Positions 1 through 12,100 of a stretch of DNA of 64,000 nucleotides are shown piece by piece (position 1 is the first letter of the stretch; every line of letters starts with the position of its first letter). Source of the DNA: Urechis unicinctus (taxonomy: Eukaryota; Annelida; Polychaeta; Xenopneusta; Urechidae); assembly GCA_034190875.2 (NCBI GenBank), contig CM067356.1, positions 54,464,102 to 54,528,101 on the forward strand. Reading direction: 5' to 3'. The translations under genes and the position numbers were made by a program. Under the pieces are notes generated by a model, which searched no databases, was not told the DNA's origin, and saw nothing but the letters and a program-made list of their open reading frames with translations.

Positions 1-1692
1 TTGTATTATAGCTCAATTGGTTTATAGGCATGCATGAATGTTTAGTTTAAAAATGGTCATCAACATTAAAACTTTTGCTGACTATTTTAAGTCGCATATA
101 AAACCGTTGAATAAACAAATTAAATAAGGGTCAAGAAACAATATTGTTATGAGACAACACAAATCGCGTTTCATAATGTGCATTCATTGAAGTTGGTGAC
201 AAAAGTATAGGAAATCGGATTTTACAAGGGCGATATACAACCCTGGGTAACCGTTTTAGGGATGCAATTTCCGAAACCAGTTGGCTATATGGAAAGTGAG
301 TTTGGAAGTTTTTTTTGATTAAATGCCCAATTAAACAGCATCATATTACACCATGAAGTCTAATCTACCTTGTTTTATTGTTCCTCTTTGCTTTCAATTA
401 ATGAGTGCTTTTGGGAAGTTCGACCGATTGTATTCCAAAACCATCATACCTCACAAATGCATAGTTAGCGTTTGGTTGTATTAATTAGATGACGCATATT
501 TAGAGCCAATTCTCGGTCAGGTATTTACAATCGTATATACATTTCTAACGCTAACTTCTGTTGTTATCTGTCTCCGCGACCATTTGCTAGATATTGCCAG
601 ATAAAGTGTCTTTGTTCGATAACCAGGCAAATGTTATATGCCTTATCCAATAATCCTTCGTGATCCAATGGGAATGGAAGGATGGAGGCTGCGAGGTGAG
701 AGCCAGGGTTGAGTTAATATATGTTGATGAAAACACCACGGTTAGTATATCTTTATCAATGTTGCATTAGTTTTAAAATGTATATAGTCGGACCATCTTG
801 TTCGTGGCACAACCAATGCAATGATTCGATGGACGCAGAAACATGCATCTATACTCGGGCAGTCAATTGCAAGAACTTAAATATGTATTGAATTAAGAGA
901 TACTTTTACCCGACATAAGTAGTTATTATGAACCAATCATGTTCTTACATGGAAATGTGGCTGTAGACAAGATGATTGTAAGTCGTGGATAATTCCGTTA
1001 AGCAAATTTATGAGAATGGACAATTATTTCATCGCTGTGGGAGCAAGGAAAACACTTCTCTCTCTCGGGCTTAGTTAATGACACGAATAGAGTGCTACTA
1101 TGCAACACTCAGCAGTGTCACGTATCGCATCCCACGCGGCCTAGGGTGTATGTTTTGGTGTTCTATCTGTGCGTACATAAATAATGACTTACCACGTCAC
1201 AGTGTGATAGTTGGCCTTTGAACTTTTAGGTACATTAGTGTTTTTACTAATTCGAATGTGGCAATTATGTCAGTCTGGTGACCGCTGTAACATTATTTGT
1301 AGCTAATTGTACAGCTTCAAATCCGATCTAGCAAAATGAAAACGCATTTGAATGGTGATAGGCATGCACAAATACTTGAATCTTCTACGTTAGCCGAAAT
1401 AGATTTATCTTAATATGTTGAGAACGCACGCTATGTTTGTTGCTACTGAATTGGGAGAATTTGTACAATGTAAAATACCCCAAACATTGATATAATGACG
1501 TATTTACTATCTCGACTCGTATTATTGAAAGAGGTGTTGTTTACTCTGGGGACTTCTGCAGATTATACAACGCTTTAACAACAATTGGTTAATGCAGGCA
1601 TAACGCATGTGCTATAACATTTTCAAGTTTCTACGACACGGATTGTGCGCCGTTAATAAACTGTTGGAATTCATTAATACATATACGATATT

Positions 1693-2620
1693 GTATGAAA
1701 CAATGCATAATTACCTCGTACAATGCCGCACATAATTCAATCATACTTTAGTGAGGATTCAATGATTCTCTGCTATACACGAATTATTTGTGCTAGGTGT
1801 TCTGTGGCGGACTAGACGTCACAGTTGACTTTTTGCCTCGTTAAGACAAATCTGCGAAATATTTATCAGGACACAAACGCAAACACAATTGTTTGGCGGA
1901 GGAATCTATATATTATTTCAAGCATCACCGGCTATCAAAAGAACAAATAGAAATCGGGTCAAAATGCGATATGGTAAAATTCCTCATAAGGCTCATATGA
2001 CCATTGTGGTATGTTTCATATAAGTAACAGGAGCCTTTAAACAGCACAGCAGGCTTTCATAACTCGATCCATGCTCTGCAGGTGTTCACCAATATGCCAA
2101 TGTGTCTTTATGTCGTACTGTTCCAGCTGAATTGCTATGCCAGGAAAGGATTCGACATATCATAAATGATACAGAAATCGTCGTATCCATGATCAATCCC
2201 CAGGTGAGCAAAGATGAGGTAGCATTCAAAGAGTACAAATGGGCCAGCATGTAAACTCGGATGAAACCAAGGGTTCATTGTATGCGTCAGAATATATTGC
2301 AATATCTCAATGTCAGCGTTTTGTTGGTCTCTTCGCGTGGCATTGTAATAAACTAATGAATGTATATATTGTTTAAGTGACATTATATATAATCAATAAT
2401 GCTAATTACACGATCCGTCCAGCCAATATGCAAATCTCCCCGACCGGATATTGATAACTATGACTTTGCATCGGTATAATTTACTGCCATATTTACTCTT
2501 TGCAAAATACGCGCAACAGGCAAGTAGAAAAAGTTAATTACTAAGCGGTACTTACAAGCCCGCATTCGATCCATCGCTGATATGTCGCTGTCCTGATTGT
2601 ACAACGTGTACTTTAATCAA
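1693..2620. repeat. Alternative block inside the left-hand unit, related at its right end to 17870-18050
   Basis: Where the two recent copies have about 220 bp (8785-9005 and 15130-15350), this older unit has about 925 bp of different sequence. Its right part, about 2440-2600, matches 17870-18040, sharing the string 'gtagaaaaagttaat' and flanking matches in the same order. Conversely, the 220 bp block missing here is related to 18521-18600. The simplest reading is that an ancestral arrangement still seen near 17.9-18.6 kb contained both segments, and different copies lost different parts. That reading is inference. Confidence 0.6.
1990..2460 (-). other. Cluster of short minus-strand open frames, possible decayed coding DNA or chance
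   Basis: On the minus strand, an 82-codon frame (2135-2383) is preceded by an open stretch in the same direction (about 2390-2455). It is followed, one frame over, by another open stretch (about 2030-2160). Together they give mixed, globular-looking residue composition (for example HAGPFVLFECYLIFAHLG, then LEQYDIKTHWHIGEHLQ). I recognise no family, see no intact start-to-stop gene, and the frames change. It could be a pseudogenised exon or simply chance. The segment has no counterpart in the two recent unit copies. Confidence 0.12.
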
Positions 2621-2799
2621 ATACGCCTTTTATCCAGACACATCGGTCGCAGTCTGGACCCTATGGGCTGTTACCGTTCGCTAAAGCAACCTTTCAGGAT
2701 TCTCCATTATGTTTTAAAGAGTTCAATTAACAACGACGATTAAAATCACACGATATATATCTGAGAGGCGTGGGTATTCAATACTTCGGTAGTAAACAA

Positions 2800-5700
2800 G
2801 TGACATGCGCCGTGAACGTGTCGCCTGACGTGACCCACATCATGTACGCACCTATTCTAAGCAAGAGCCGTACAGTCCGCCAGTGTGTGTTTCAAATAGC
2901 TTCTATGATTTTGTGGGCTCTTCTATATTTAGGATGACCATTAAGATTAACATTAGCTAGGCACATAAAGGCTCGATTTGACAATGATTAATCTCCAAGA
3001 TCGATTTCCTGAGTCAACCACATCGAAGCAAGTAATGCCAAGCAGCCGATCTAAGGTAAATACGAGTCACCAGCGAAGCCCTGAACAAACCAATTAAAAT
3101 GTTCTGCTATTGTATATAAGGATGCATTAATAATTCTTTTATTAGGATGCATTTTAGAGCGTGGAATTTGTTTCCCGATCAATTCATATTTGGTCCATCA
3201 AGCCCTAAATGGTGTTTATTATTTTCCTGCGCTTGCATTTGCTCATAGGCATCAGTAACAGTCAGATTTGTATTGCGACATGGGTATTGGGTCAAAAGGT
3301 CATTGTCTACCCTGATACGGTTCGCCAACCCATTATTGATGCACATACAAAGTGTCTTATTGCGTGTTCAGAAAATCCCTGCTACCTTCTGACGTATCCG
3401 ATGTCAATCTTATCATTCAATCTGTATGTGCTGTGTTATATTGCGTAAAGCCTGATTTAGTTAAGTCGATACAAATGTGGGTGTAAAATTCGAGAAGTTT
3501 ATCTGGATAACAAGTATCGTAATTTCACTAAAGTACAGTTATTATTCATTGTGTTGTTGGTCTCGGCATAAATGCAGTTGTGGCTTTGGATGCCAGCAAC
3601 ACTGCCGGCCCGTATATCATGGGTCATACAATATAGATTGGCTCAAAGCATTCTTACTCTCCAATTTTGGGTTACTTAATCTACACATGGTTTGCATTTA
3701 CAGAATTACATACTCAGTAGATATTATGACTGCTTTCGATCGATCATTGTGTCAACCTTTCAGCAGCGGTTGTGTATTACTATGACGAATTGAAAATACA
3801 TAATGATCAGGTCCAGGTGCAAACGGCTTATAACAACTAAATGTGATGTTAGCACATAAAACAGAGAGTTTGCAATCTGCTATCATGGTTGGCTGATCAA
3901 ACTAATTTAATAAGACAGGCGAGGCAAAATGATCGGTAGGCGGTGGCCATAGCCAGTCACCGTTTGCTCAAACAACCTCCCATCTAATGCTAACATGAGG
4001 TTTTCCATTGTGTTTTTAAAGATTTTAAATATGGTACTCTCAACGTTAAGCTAACAACGACTTTATAAGCATCGCACAAAACATCTTAGAGGCGTGGGTC
4101 TTCATCTCCGCAGGCAGTAAACACGTGATCTGCACCGTTAAAATGTCGTGTCCCGTGACGCACTTAATGTACGTACTTGTTCTGATCTAAAGCCTTACAT
4201 TCACCCAGTGCTCTTATGATTTTGTGGGCTCTTCTATATTACAGATGACCATTAAAATCAGCATTAGTTGCGCATATTACTGTTTGGTGTGACAGTGATA
4301 ACTCTCCCTATTCGATTTCTTAGTCACTGCATTATTAAATGTATCCTATCGAAGCAGATATCAAAATACCCTTAGCATTTGATTTTTGGTTCAGTTGTAA
4401 TTTCCCGGATGTAAAAAATATACAAAAAACATTTAATGTGTTATTTGTCTGGGCTGAAATGCAGTTCTGCATTTAAATGGCAACAACACCGCCGACTCGT
4501 ATATAATGTGTTATACAGTTTAGATCAAAGCATGCATTTTCACCAATTCCTATATGATGTAGTCATTTAGGCATGCCATGTCATGGTGATGAATAATTCA
4601 AGCTGTTTATTTTGATTTATTCTGCTTTTTAACGAAGTGGTGCAACATACTCATCTGTTATTGAATTTACTATGAGTCTTCACATTATTATTCTGCAAGT
4701 AACGGTGATGATTACTCACGTAAGGTAATCTATGATGCACAAAAATGTATAACTTCAAACTACATACAAGTCCGCAGTACTGTGTCTATCTGTCGACAGC
4801 ACTATATGCTGATTTCAGCCATCATGACAAATCTATCAAAAGCCGACCAGTATTGCCCAATAGATACCCTGTGTCCTATAAAACTTAACAATACGGTTGT
4901 TTCGCTTCCCCTTATATGGCATTGCTCAAAGCAGTCTTGGTGTGGCACATTAATGCAAAATAACCTTTATATGTTTTATTCACGTTGGGATGCCGGTCAT
5001 TGAAAATGGTAATAATACTTTATATGCACCAAGGTAACCCATCATTGTTAGCACATCAATAGAAATATATATGCTTTATGCTATATGCTGTTTTTGAATA
5101 TAACATAAAGCAACCTCATGTATGACTGAGCATATAACTTGATATTCGAACTAATCTATGACTGTCGAGGATTATCGTAGTGAATAACAAACGCTTGATT
5201 GAAAATTAAACATGTGACTCGTTTATGTCAAATCATTCCGCACATTTACTCCATAGGAAAAAGGTAATCTTGTCCACATATTATCGAAATCCACTGACGT
5301 GTTTGATCGGTATTAATTCCGCTTTAAAGTACTATTTATTCGCATTCAACGCATTAATAGAATTTGCCTCACAATCATCAACCGACGGAACCAACTACGA
5401 TATGTTAGGCTTTTAGCCATTATATATACGCTTCCATTGATTCTTAAGCATGCAAGCATCGCTAAGGATATCAAAATTATCTGGTCAATGACTGTCAATA
5501 AGTTATTTGATTTTGCAAAATGACCTTCTTATGTGACCTAATCACTGAGCTTGCGCGCGAAGATGCAGGGTATAAAAAATTCAATATTGCAACGTAGCGT
5601 TGATTGTATCGCTATTTTATGTCTCTAATTCTTAATTTCTGCAGCTTACAATTGGTCCACATATTCATGAATTTAATCTAACATCCAATGATTATGTCAG

Positions 5701-8700
5701 TTAGCAGCCAGTTGTGTTAGGCTAAAACAGTCATGCCTCGATAGTGTGCAGATAAAATGCTCGATTGCTTGGCTGATTGCAGACTCGCCTAATTAAATCC
5801 ATAAAAATATCAGCGAGACCCATTTGTGATGGTGCGTTTGGGGGTGTTTGTGACATACCGCTAGGAACTGCGCCAAAAGACGACGTTTATCCTTAAACAC
5901 CTGACAACGACAATCGGCTTCTGTATCGGATTGTACTGTGTATCTTGTAGCTTGAACCGAATGCACTTTAGGACGAATACGACTCATACATTATCATTTG
6001 GCCTCCATTATGCTGCATACATCTAAACTATGGTACCCGTAGCACTATCCTATCGCACACTCCTAGGATCTTAATAGGCATAAGACTGAGAGCATAGGCG
6101 CTTCTGTCGTTTTTTGTCGTAAAACACCAGCTTTACGGTCACCCTGGCAGCTGTCAAATAGCTTGTTTGATCACACAAGCTCGTTCATACACCGTCTGGG
6201 TGTCGGTTCAGCTGTTGTGCAGCTACCTGGATATCGACGTTTGAAGAAACAGTGATAATTTGCCAACATTGTTTTACTGGTTACATCATGCCAAAAGCAG
6301 CAAGAATTTCGTTATCTTAGAACTACGCACCAGGGCCAAGTTGCAGACACGTAGTCTTAAGAGCTGGCAGCAAATGTTTTGGTGTAAATGAAGTGCTTTT
6401 AGAATGAATGCAAGAGTTTTTCGTTATTTCAACCAATGAATTGCAATCGTTAAAATTGTTTTCTCACTTGAATGCTTGGCCAAGAGTTAATGGCCTACAA
6501 CAATATAATGAGCCCACCCACATCTGTTGAACAGAAGATTGGTGTTAAAGCAAGATGAAGAAATCCCTGATACCTTTTGGACTGATTGTGTTGAGCTTAA
6601 ACGAATCCGCCAAGACACATTATAGATTTGGCAAGCTCAGCTTATTCTAATTGTTAAGATATCTTCTTATCACAGTAGTTGCCTGACGTCTCCAATCACA
6701 GCGATGAGTTATGATATAGACGTATGTATCGCAATTAAATCAGTTCTTAAGTAGGCTAACATTGCGTGGACATTAATCTCATGATTTGATAAGAGTATTG
6801 TAAAACACACATTCCGAGAGAAACTTGGTAACCATTTGCTACAATTTATCATTAATCAAAATACTTGATTGACTAGTTAATTAAGCAGTAACAAATCTTC
6901 TCTTCTTCCCAGTCCCCAATCAATCCTTTATCGTGTCTACAGCCCAATAGCAGTTGCCACGCAGTTATCAATCGCTGTAACGAATGGTGGTATATTCTGC
7001 GGTTTCTATGTTGTATCATAGCTCAATTGGTTTATTGGTTATAGGCATGCATTTGAAAATGGTCATCAACAATAAAATTGAACTTGGAAGATAGTTTGTC
7101 TTTTCCCAGGGTTTTGCTGACTTTACGTCAACATTTTTAAATAGTGAGTCGCATATAAAACCGTTGAATAAGCAAATTAAATAATGGTCAAGAAACAACA
7201 TTGTTATGAGACAATGCAAATCGCGTTTCATATTGTGCATTCATTGAAACTGGTAAAAGAAGTATAGGAAATCGGATTTTACTAGGGCCATATACAACCC
7301 TGGGTAACCGTTTTAGGAATGCAATTTCCGAAACCAGTTGGCTAATGGAAAGTGTGTTTTGAAGTTTTTTGATTTAATGCCCTTTTAAACAGCACCATAT
7401 CCCACCATGATGTCTAATCTACCTTGTTTTATTGTTCCTCTTTGCTTTCAATTAACGAGTACTTTCGGGAAGTACAACCGATTGTATTCCAAAACCATCA
7501 TACCTCACAAAAGCACAGTTAGCGATTGGTTGTATTAATTAGATGCCGCATCTTTAAAACCAATTCTCGGTAACGTATATACATTCGTTTGCAATATAGA
7601 TTAATAATACATATATACATTTCTAACGCTAACTTCTTTTGTCATTTGTCTCTGCGACCATTTGATAGATATTGCCAGATAAAGTGACTTTGGTCGATCA
7701 ACCAGGAAAATGAGTTCCAATATAGCTGCATAATTGCCTCGACGCAGAATAATGCTGTATGTGTCTCGAAGTTATATGCCTTTACAAATAATCCATCGTG
7801 ATACAGGAGGAATGGAAGGATGGAGGCTGTTAGGGGAGAGCCAGGGTTTGGTTAATATATGTTGATGAAAATACGACGGTTAGTATGTCATTATCAATGT
7901 TGCAATAGTTGCAATATGTGTTCAGTCGGACCATCGTGGTCTTGGCAATACCAATAAAATCATTCGGTGGAAGCAGATACATACACCAGTGCTCGGGCAG
8001 TCAAGAGCAAGAACTTAAATATGTTTTGAAGTAAGAGATTCTTGTACCCGACATCAGTGGTTATTATGAACTGATCAGGTACTTACTTGGAAACGTACCA
8101 GTAGACAAGATGATTGTAGGACCTGGATAATTTCGTTAAGCAAATATGACCATTGTTTCATCGATGTTTGAGAGTGGCAGATACTTCTCTCTCCCGGGTG
8201 AATTACGCGAATTGAGTGCTACTCTGCAGCGCTCAGCAGTGTCACGTATCGCATCCGACGCGCCTGCGCTGTATGATGCTGTGTTCTATCTCCGCGTAAA
8301 TAAATAATGACCATCCATGTCAGAATGTGATAGATTGCCTTTGAAATTTTAAGTGAATAAGTGCTTTTACGTATTTGTATCTGACCACTGTAACAGTATT
8401 TAGAGCTAACTGTACAACTTCAAATCCGATCTAGCAAAATGAAAACACATTTGAATGGTGTTAGGCATGTACAAATACTGGAATCTTTTACGTTAGCCGA
8501 AATACATTTTTGTTAATATGTTAAGAACACACGCTTTATCTTTGACTACTGATTTGGGGGAATTTGTTCACTGGGAAATAAGCCAAACAATGATATAATG
8601 ACGTATTTTACTATCTGGAATTGCATTATTGAAAGAGGGGTGGTTTACTCTGGAGACCTCCGCAGCTTATACAACACTTTGACAACAATTGGTTTACGCA

Positions 8701-9193
8701 TGCGTTATAATATTCACAAGGTTTCTACGACGCGGGTTTGTGCCAAGAACAGGCTGTTAACATTCATTTATACAGATACGATGACGTATATACTGATCAG
8801 ATCCAGCGGCAAAAGGCACATAACAACTTTATTTGATATAAGATAGAAACAGAGGGTTTGCGATATGCTAACATGGTTGACTGGTAAAATCCATTTAATA
8901 AGACAGACGAGGGAAAACGCTTCGGAAGGCTGCGCGATCGGTAGGCGGTGGTGTGTGTTTTGGAGTGTATAAGGACAGATAGCCATTTACTTCAATCAAT
9001 TACCTTTTATCCTAACACATCTGTCACAGACTGGACCCTATGGCCTGTCACCGTTCGTTTAAGCAACCTCTCGTCTAATGCTCCCTTGAGGGTCTCCATC
9101 ATTTTCAAAGAGCTAAATAGAATTACCAACGACGATTTACATCACACGATATATCTGAGAGGCGTGGGTTTTCAATACTTCGTGAGTTAACAA
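2800..9193. repeat. Recent tandem duplicate, copy 1 of the ~6.35 kb unit
   Basis: This 6394 bp segment is repeated almost word for word at 9194-15538. Differences are scattered single-base changes and a few small indels. About 12 bp is present near 3150 but absent near 9545. About 28 bp is present near 5485 but missing near 11865. Local rearrangements occur near 4430 and 4745. The left and right ends are set by a shared segment starting 'gtgacatgcgccgtgaac' at 2800, 9194 and 15539. Short open frames (79 codons at 3209, 102 at 3477, 63 at 5225) are shared with the other copy only because the duplication is recent. They match no family I know. Confidence 0.93.
3800..4570. repeat. Nested internal copy within the 6.35 kb unit (also at 10183-10950)
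   Basis: The segment from about 3804 ('gatcaggtccagg') to 4390 is a diverged copy of the unit's own block seen at 8793-9430. The shared landmarks come in the same order: 'cggtaggcggtgg', 'gaggcgtgggt' and 'ttgtgggctcttctatatt'. The part at 4440-4570 is a diverged copy of 3545-3720 (landmarks around 'gccgactcgtatat' versus 'gccggcccgtatat'). About 480 bp corresponding to 3060-3540 is missing from the nested copy. The older unit to the right (15539-16940) lacks this extra ~850 bp and jumps from the equivalent of about 3700 to about 4550. Confidence 0.75.
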
Positions 9194-12100
9194 GTGACAT
9201 GCGCCGTGAACGTGTCGCCTGACGTGACCCACATCATGTACGCACCTATTCTAAGCAAGAGCCTTACAGTCCGCCAGTGTGTGTTTCAAATAGCTTCTAT
9301 GATTTCTTTGGGCTCTTCTATATTTAGGATGAGCATTAAAAATCAACATTAGCTATATACATAAAGGCTCGATTTGACAATGATAAATCTCCAAGATCGA
9401 TTTCCTGAGTCAACCACATCGAAGCAAGTAATGCCAAGCTGCCGATCTAAGGTAAATACGAGTCATCAGCGAAGCCCTGAACAAACCAATTAAAATGTTC
9501 TGCTATTGTATATAAGGATGCATTAATAATTCTTTTATTAGGATGGAATTTGTTTCCCGATCAATTCATATTTGGTCCATCAAGCCCTAAATGGTGTTTA
9601 TTATTTTCCTGCGCTTGCATTTGCTCATAGGCATCAGTAACAGTCAGATTTGTATTGCGACATGGGTTTTGGGTCAAAAGGTCATTGTCTACCATGATAC
9701 GGTTCGCCAACCCATTATTGATGCACATACAAAGTGTCTAATTGCGTGTTCAGAAAATCCCTGCTACCTTCTGACGTATCCGATGTCAATCTTATCATTC
9801 AATCTGTATGTGCTGTGTTATATTGGGTAAAGCCTGATTTAGTTAAGTCGATACAAATGTGGGTGTAAAATTCGAGAAGTGTATCTGGATAACAAGTATC
9901 GTAATTTCACTAAAGTACAGTTATTATTCATTGTGTTGTTGGTCTCGGCATAAATGCAGTTGTGGCTTTGGATGCCAGCAACACTGCCGGCCCGTATATC
10001 ATGGGTCATACAATATAGATTGGCTCAAAGCATTCTTACTCTCCAATTTTGGGTTACTTAATCTACACATGGTTTGCATTTACAGAATTACATACTCAGA
10101 AGATATTATGACTGCTTTCGATCGATCATTGTGTCAACCTTTCAGCAGCGGTTGTGTATTACTATGACGAATTGAAAATAAATAATGATCAGGTCCAGGT
10201 GCAAACGGCTTATAACAACTAAATGTGATGTTAGCATATAAAACAGAGAGTTTGCAATCTGCTATCATGGTTGGCTAATCAAACTAATTTAATAAGACAG
10301 GCGAGGCAAAATGATCGGTAGGCGGTGGCCATAGCCAGTCACCGTTTGCTCAAACAACCTCCCATCTAATGCTAACATGAGGTTTTCCATTGTGTTTTTA
10401 AAGATTTTAAATATGGTACTCTCAACGTTAAGCTAACAACGACATTATAAGCATCGCACAAAACATCTTAGAGGCGTGGGTCTTCATCTCCGCAGGCAGT
10501 AAACACGTGATCTGCACCGTTAAAATGTCGTGTCCCGTGACGCACTTAATGTACGTACTTGTTCTGATCTAAAGCCTTACATTCACCCAGTGCTCTTATA
10601 ATTTTGTGGGCTTTTCTATATTACAGATGACCATTAAAATCAGCATTAGTTGCGCATATTACTGTTTGGTGTGACAGTGATAACTCCCCCTATTCGATTT
10701 CTTAGTCACTGCATTTTTAAATGTATCCCATCGAAGCAGATATCAAAATATCCTTAGCATTTGATTTTTGGTTCAGTTGTAATTTCCACGATGTAAAAAT
10801 TATACCAAAGTAACAAAAAACATTTAATGTGTTATTTGTCTGGGCTGAAATGCAGTTCTGCATTTAAATGGCAACAACACCGCCGACTCGTATATAATGT
10901 GTTATACAGTTTAGATCATAGCATGCATTTTCACCAATTCCTATATGATGTAGTCATTTAGGCATGCCATGTCATGGTGATGAATAATTCAAGCTGTTTA
11001 TTTTGATTTATTCTGCTTTTTAACGAAGTGGTGCAACATACTCATCTGTTATGGAATTTATTATGAGTCTTCACATTATTATTCTGCAAGTAACGGTGAT
11101 GATTACACACGTAAGATAATCTATGATGCACAACATACAAGTCCGCAATGCTCAGATTACTGTGTCTATCTGTCGACAGCACTATATGCTGATTTCAGCC
11201 ATCATGACAAATCTATCAAAAGCCGACCAGTATTGCCCAATAGATACCCTGTGTCCTATAAACCTTAACAATACGGTTGTTTCGCTTCCCCTTATATGGC
11301 ATTGCTCAAAGCAGTCTTGGTGTGGCACATTAATGCATAATAACCTTTATATGTTTTATTCACGTTGGGATGCCGGTCATTGAAAATGGTAATAATACTT
11401 TATATGCACCAAGGTAACCCATCATTGTTAGCACATCAATAGAAATATATATGCTTTATGCTATATGCTGTTTTTGAATATAACATAAAGCAACCTCATG
11501 TATGACTTAGCATATAACTTGATATTCGAACTAATCTATGACTGTCGAGGATTATAGTAGTGAATAACAAACGCTTGATTGAAAATTAAACATGTGACTC
11601 GTTTATGTCAAATCATTCCGCACATTTACTCCATAGGAAAAAGGTAATCTTGTCCACATATTATCGAAATCCACTGACGTGTTTGATCGGTATTAATTCC
11701 GCTTTAAAGTACTATTTATTCGCATTCAACGCATTAATAGAATTTGCCTCACAATCATCAACCGACGGAACCAACTACGATATGTTAGGCTTTTAGCCAT
11801 TATATATACGCTTCCATTGATTCTTAAGCATGCAAGCATCGCTAAGGATATCAAAATCATCTGGTCAAGAAATGACCTTCCCATGTGACCTAATCACTGA
11901 GCTTACGCGCGAAGATGCAGGGTATAAAATAGTTCAATATTGCAACGTAGTTGATTGTATCGCTATTTTGTGTCTAATTCTTAATTTCTGCAGCTTACAA
12001 TTGCTCCACATGTTCATGAATTTAATCTAACATCCAATTGATTATGTCAGTTAGCAGCCAGTTGTGTTAGGATAATACAGTCATGCCTCGATAGTGTGCA

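Larger units (their letters stand above)
1..2799. repeat. Older, diverged partial copy of the 6.35 kb tandem unit
   Basis: This stretch aligns in order with 7011-9193 and 13354-15538. For example, the text at position 1 matches 7011 and 13354, the text near 1320 (a run around 'gatctagcaaaatgaaaa') matches 8430, and 2630-2799 matches 9005-9193. It differs from those two copies far more than they differ from each other, with many substitutions and small indels. It is therefore an older member of the array. Collinearity is broken at about 1693-2620, where an unrelated block replaces about 220 bp. No supported gene is present. The unit may continue to the left of the window. Confidence 0.85.

Noticed and set aside
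3209..3785. Two adjacent plus-strand frames (79 and 102 codons) conserved in 9591-10167
   Set aside because: Conservation only reflects the recent duplication. In the older copy at 15950-16160 the equivalent first frame has a stop and mostly amino-acid-changing differences, and no domain is recognisable.
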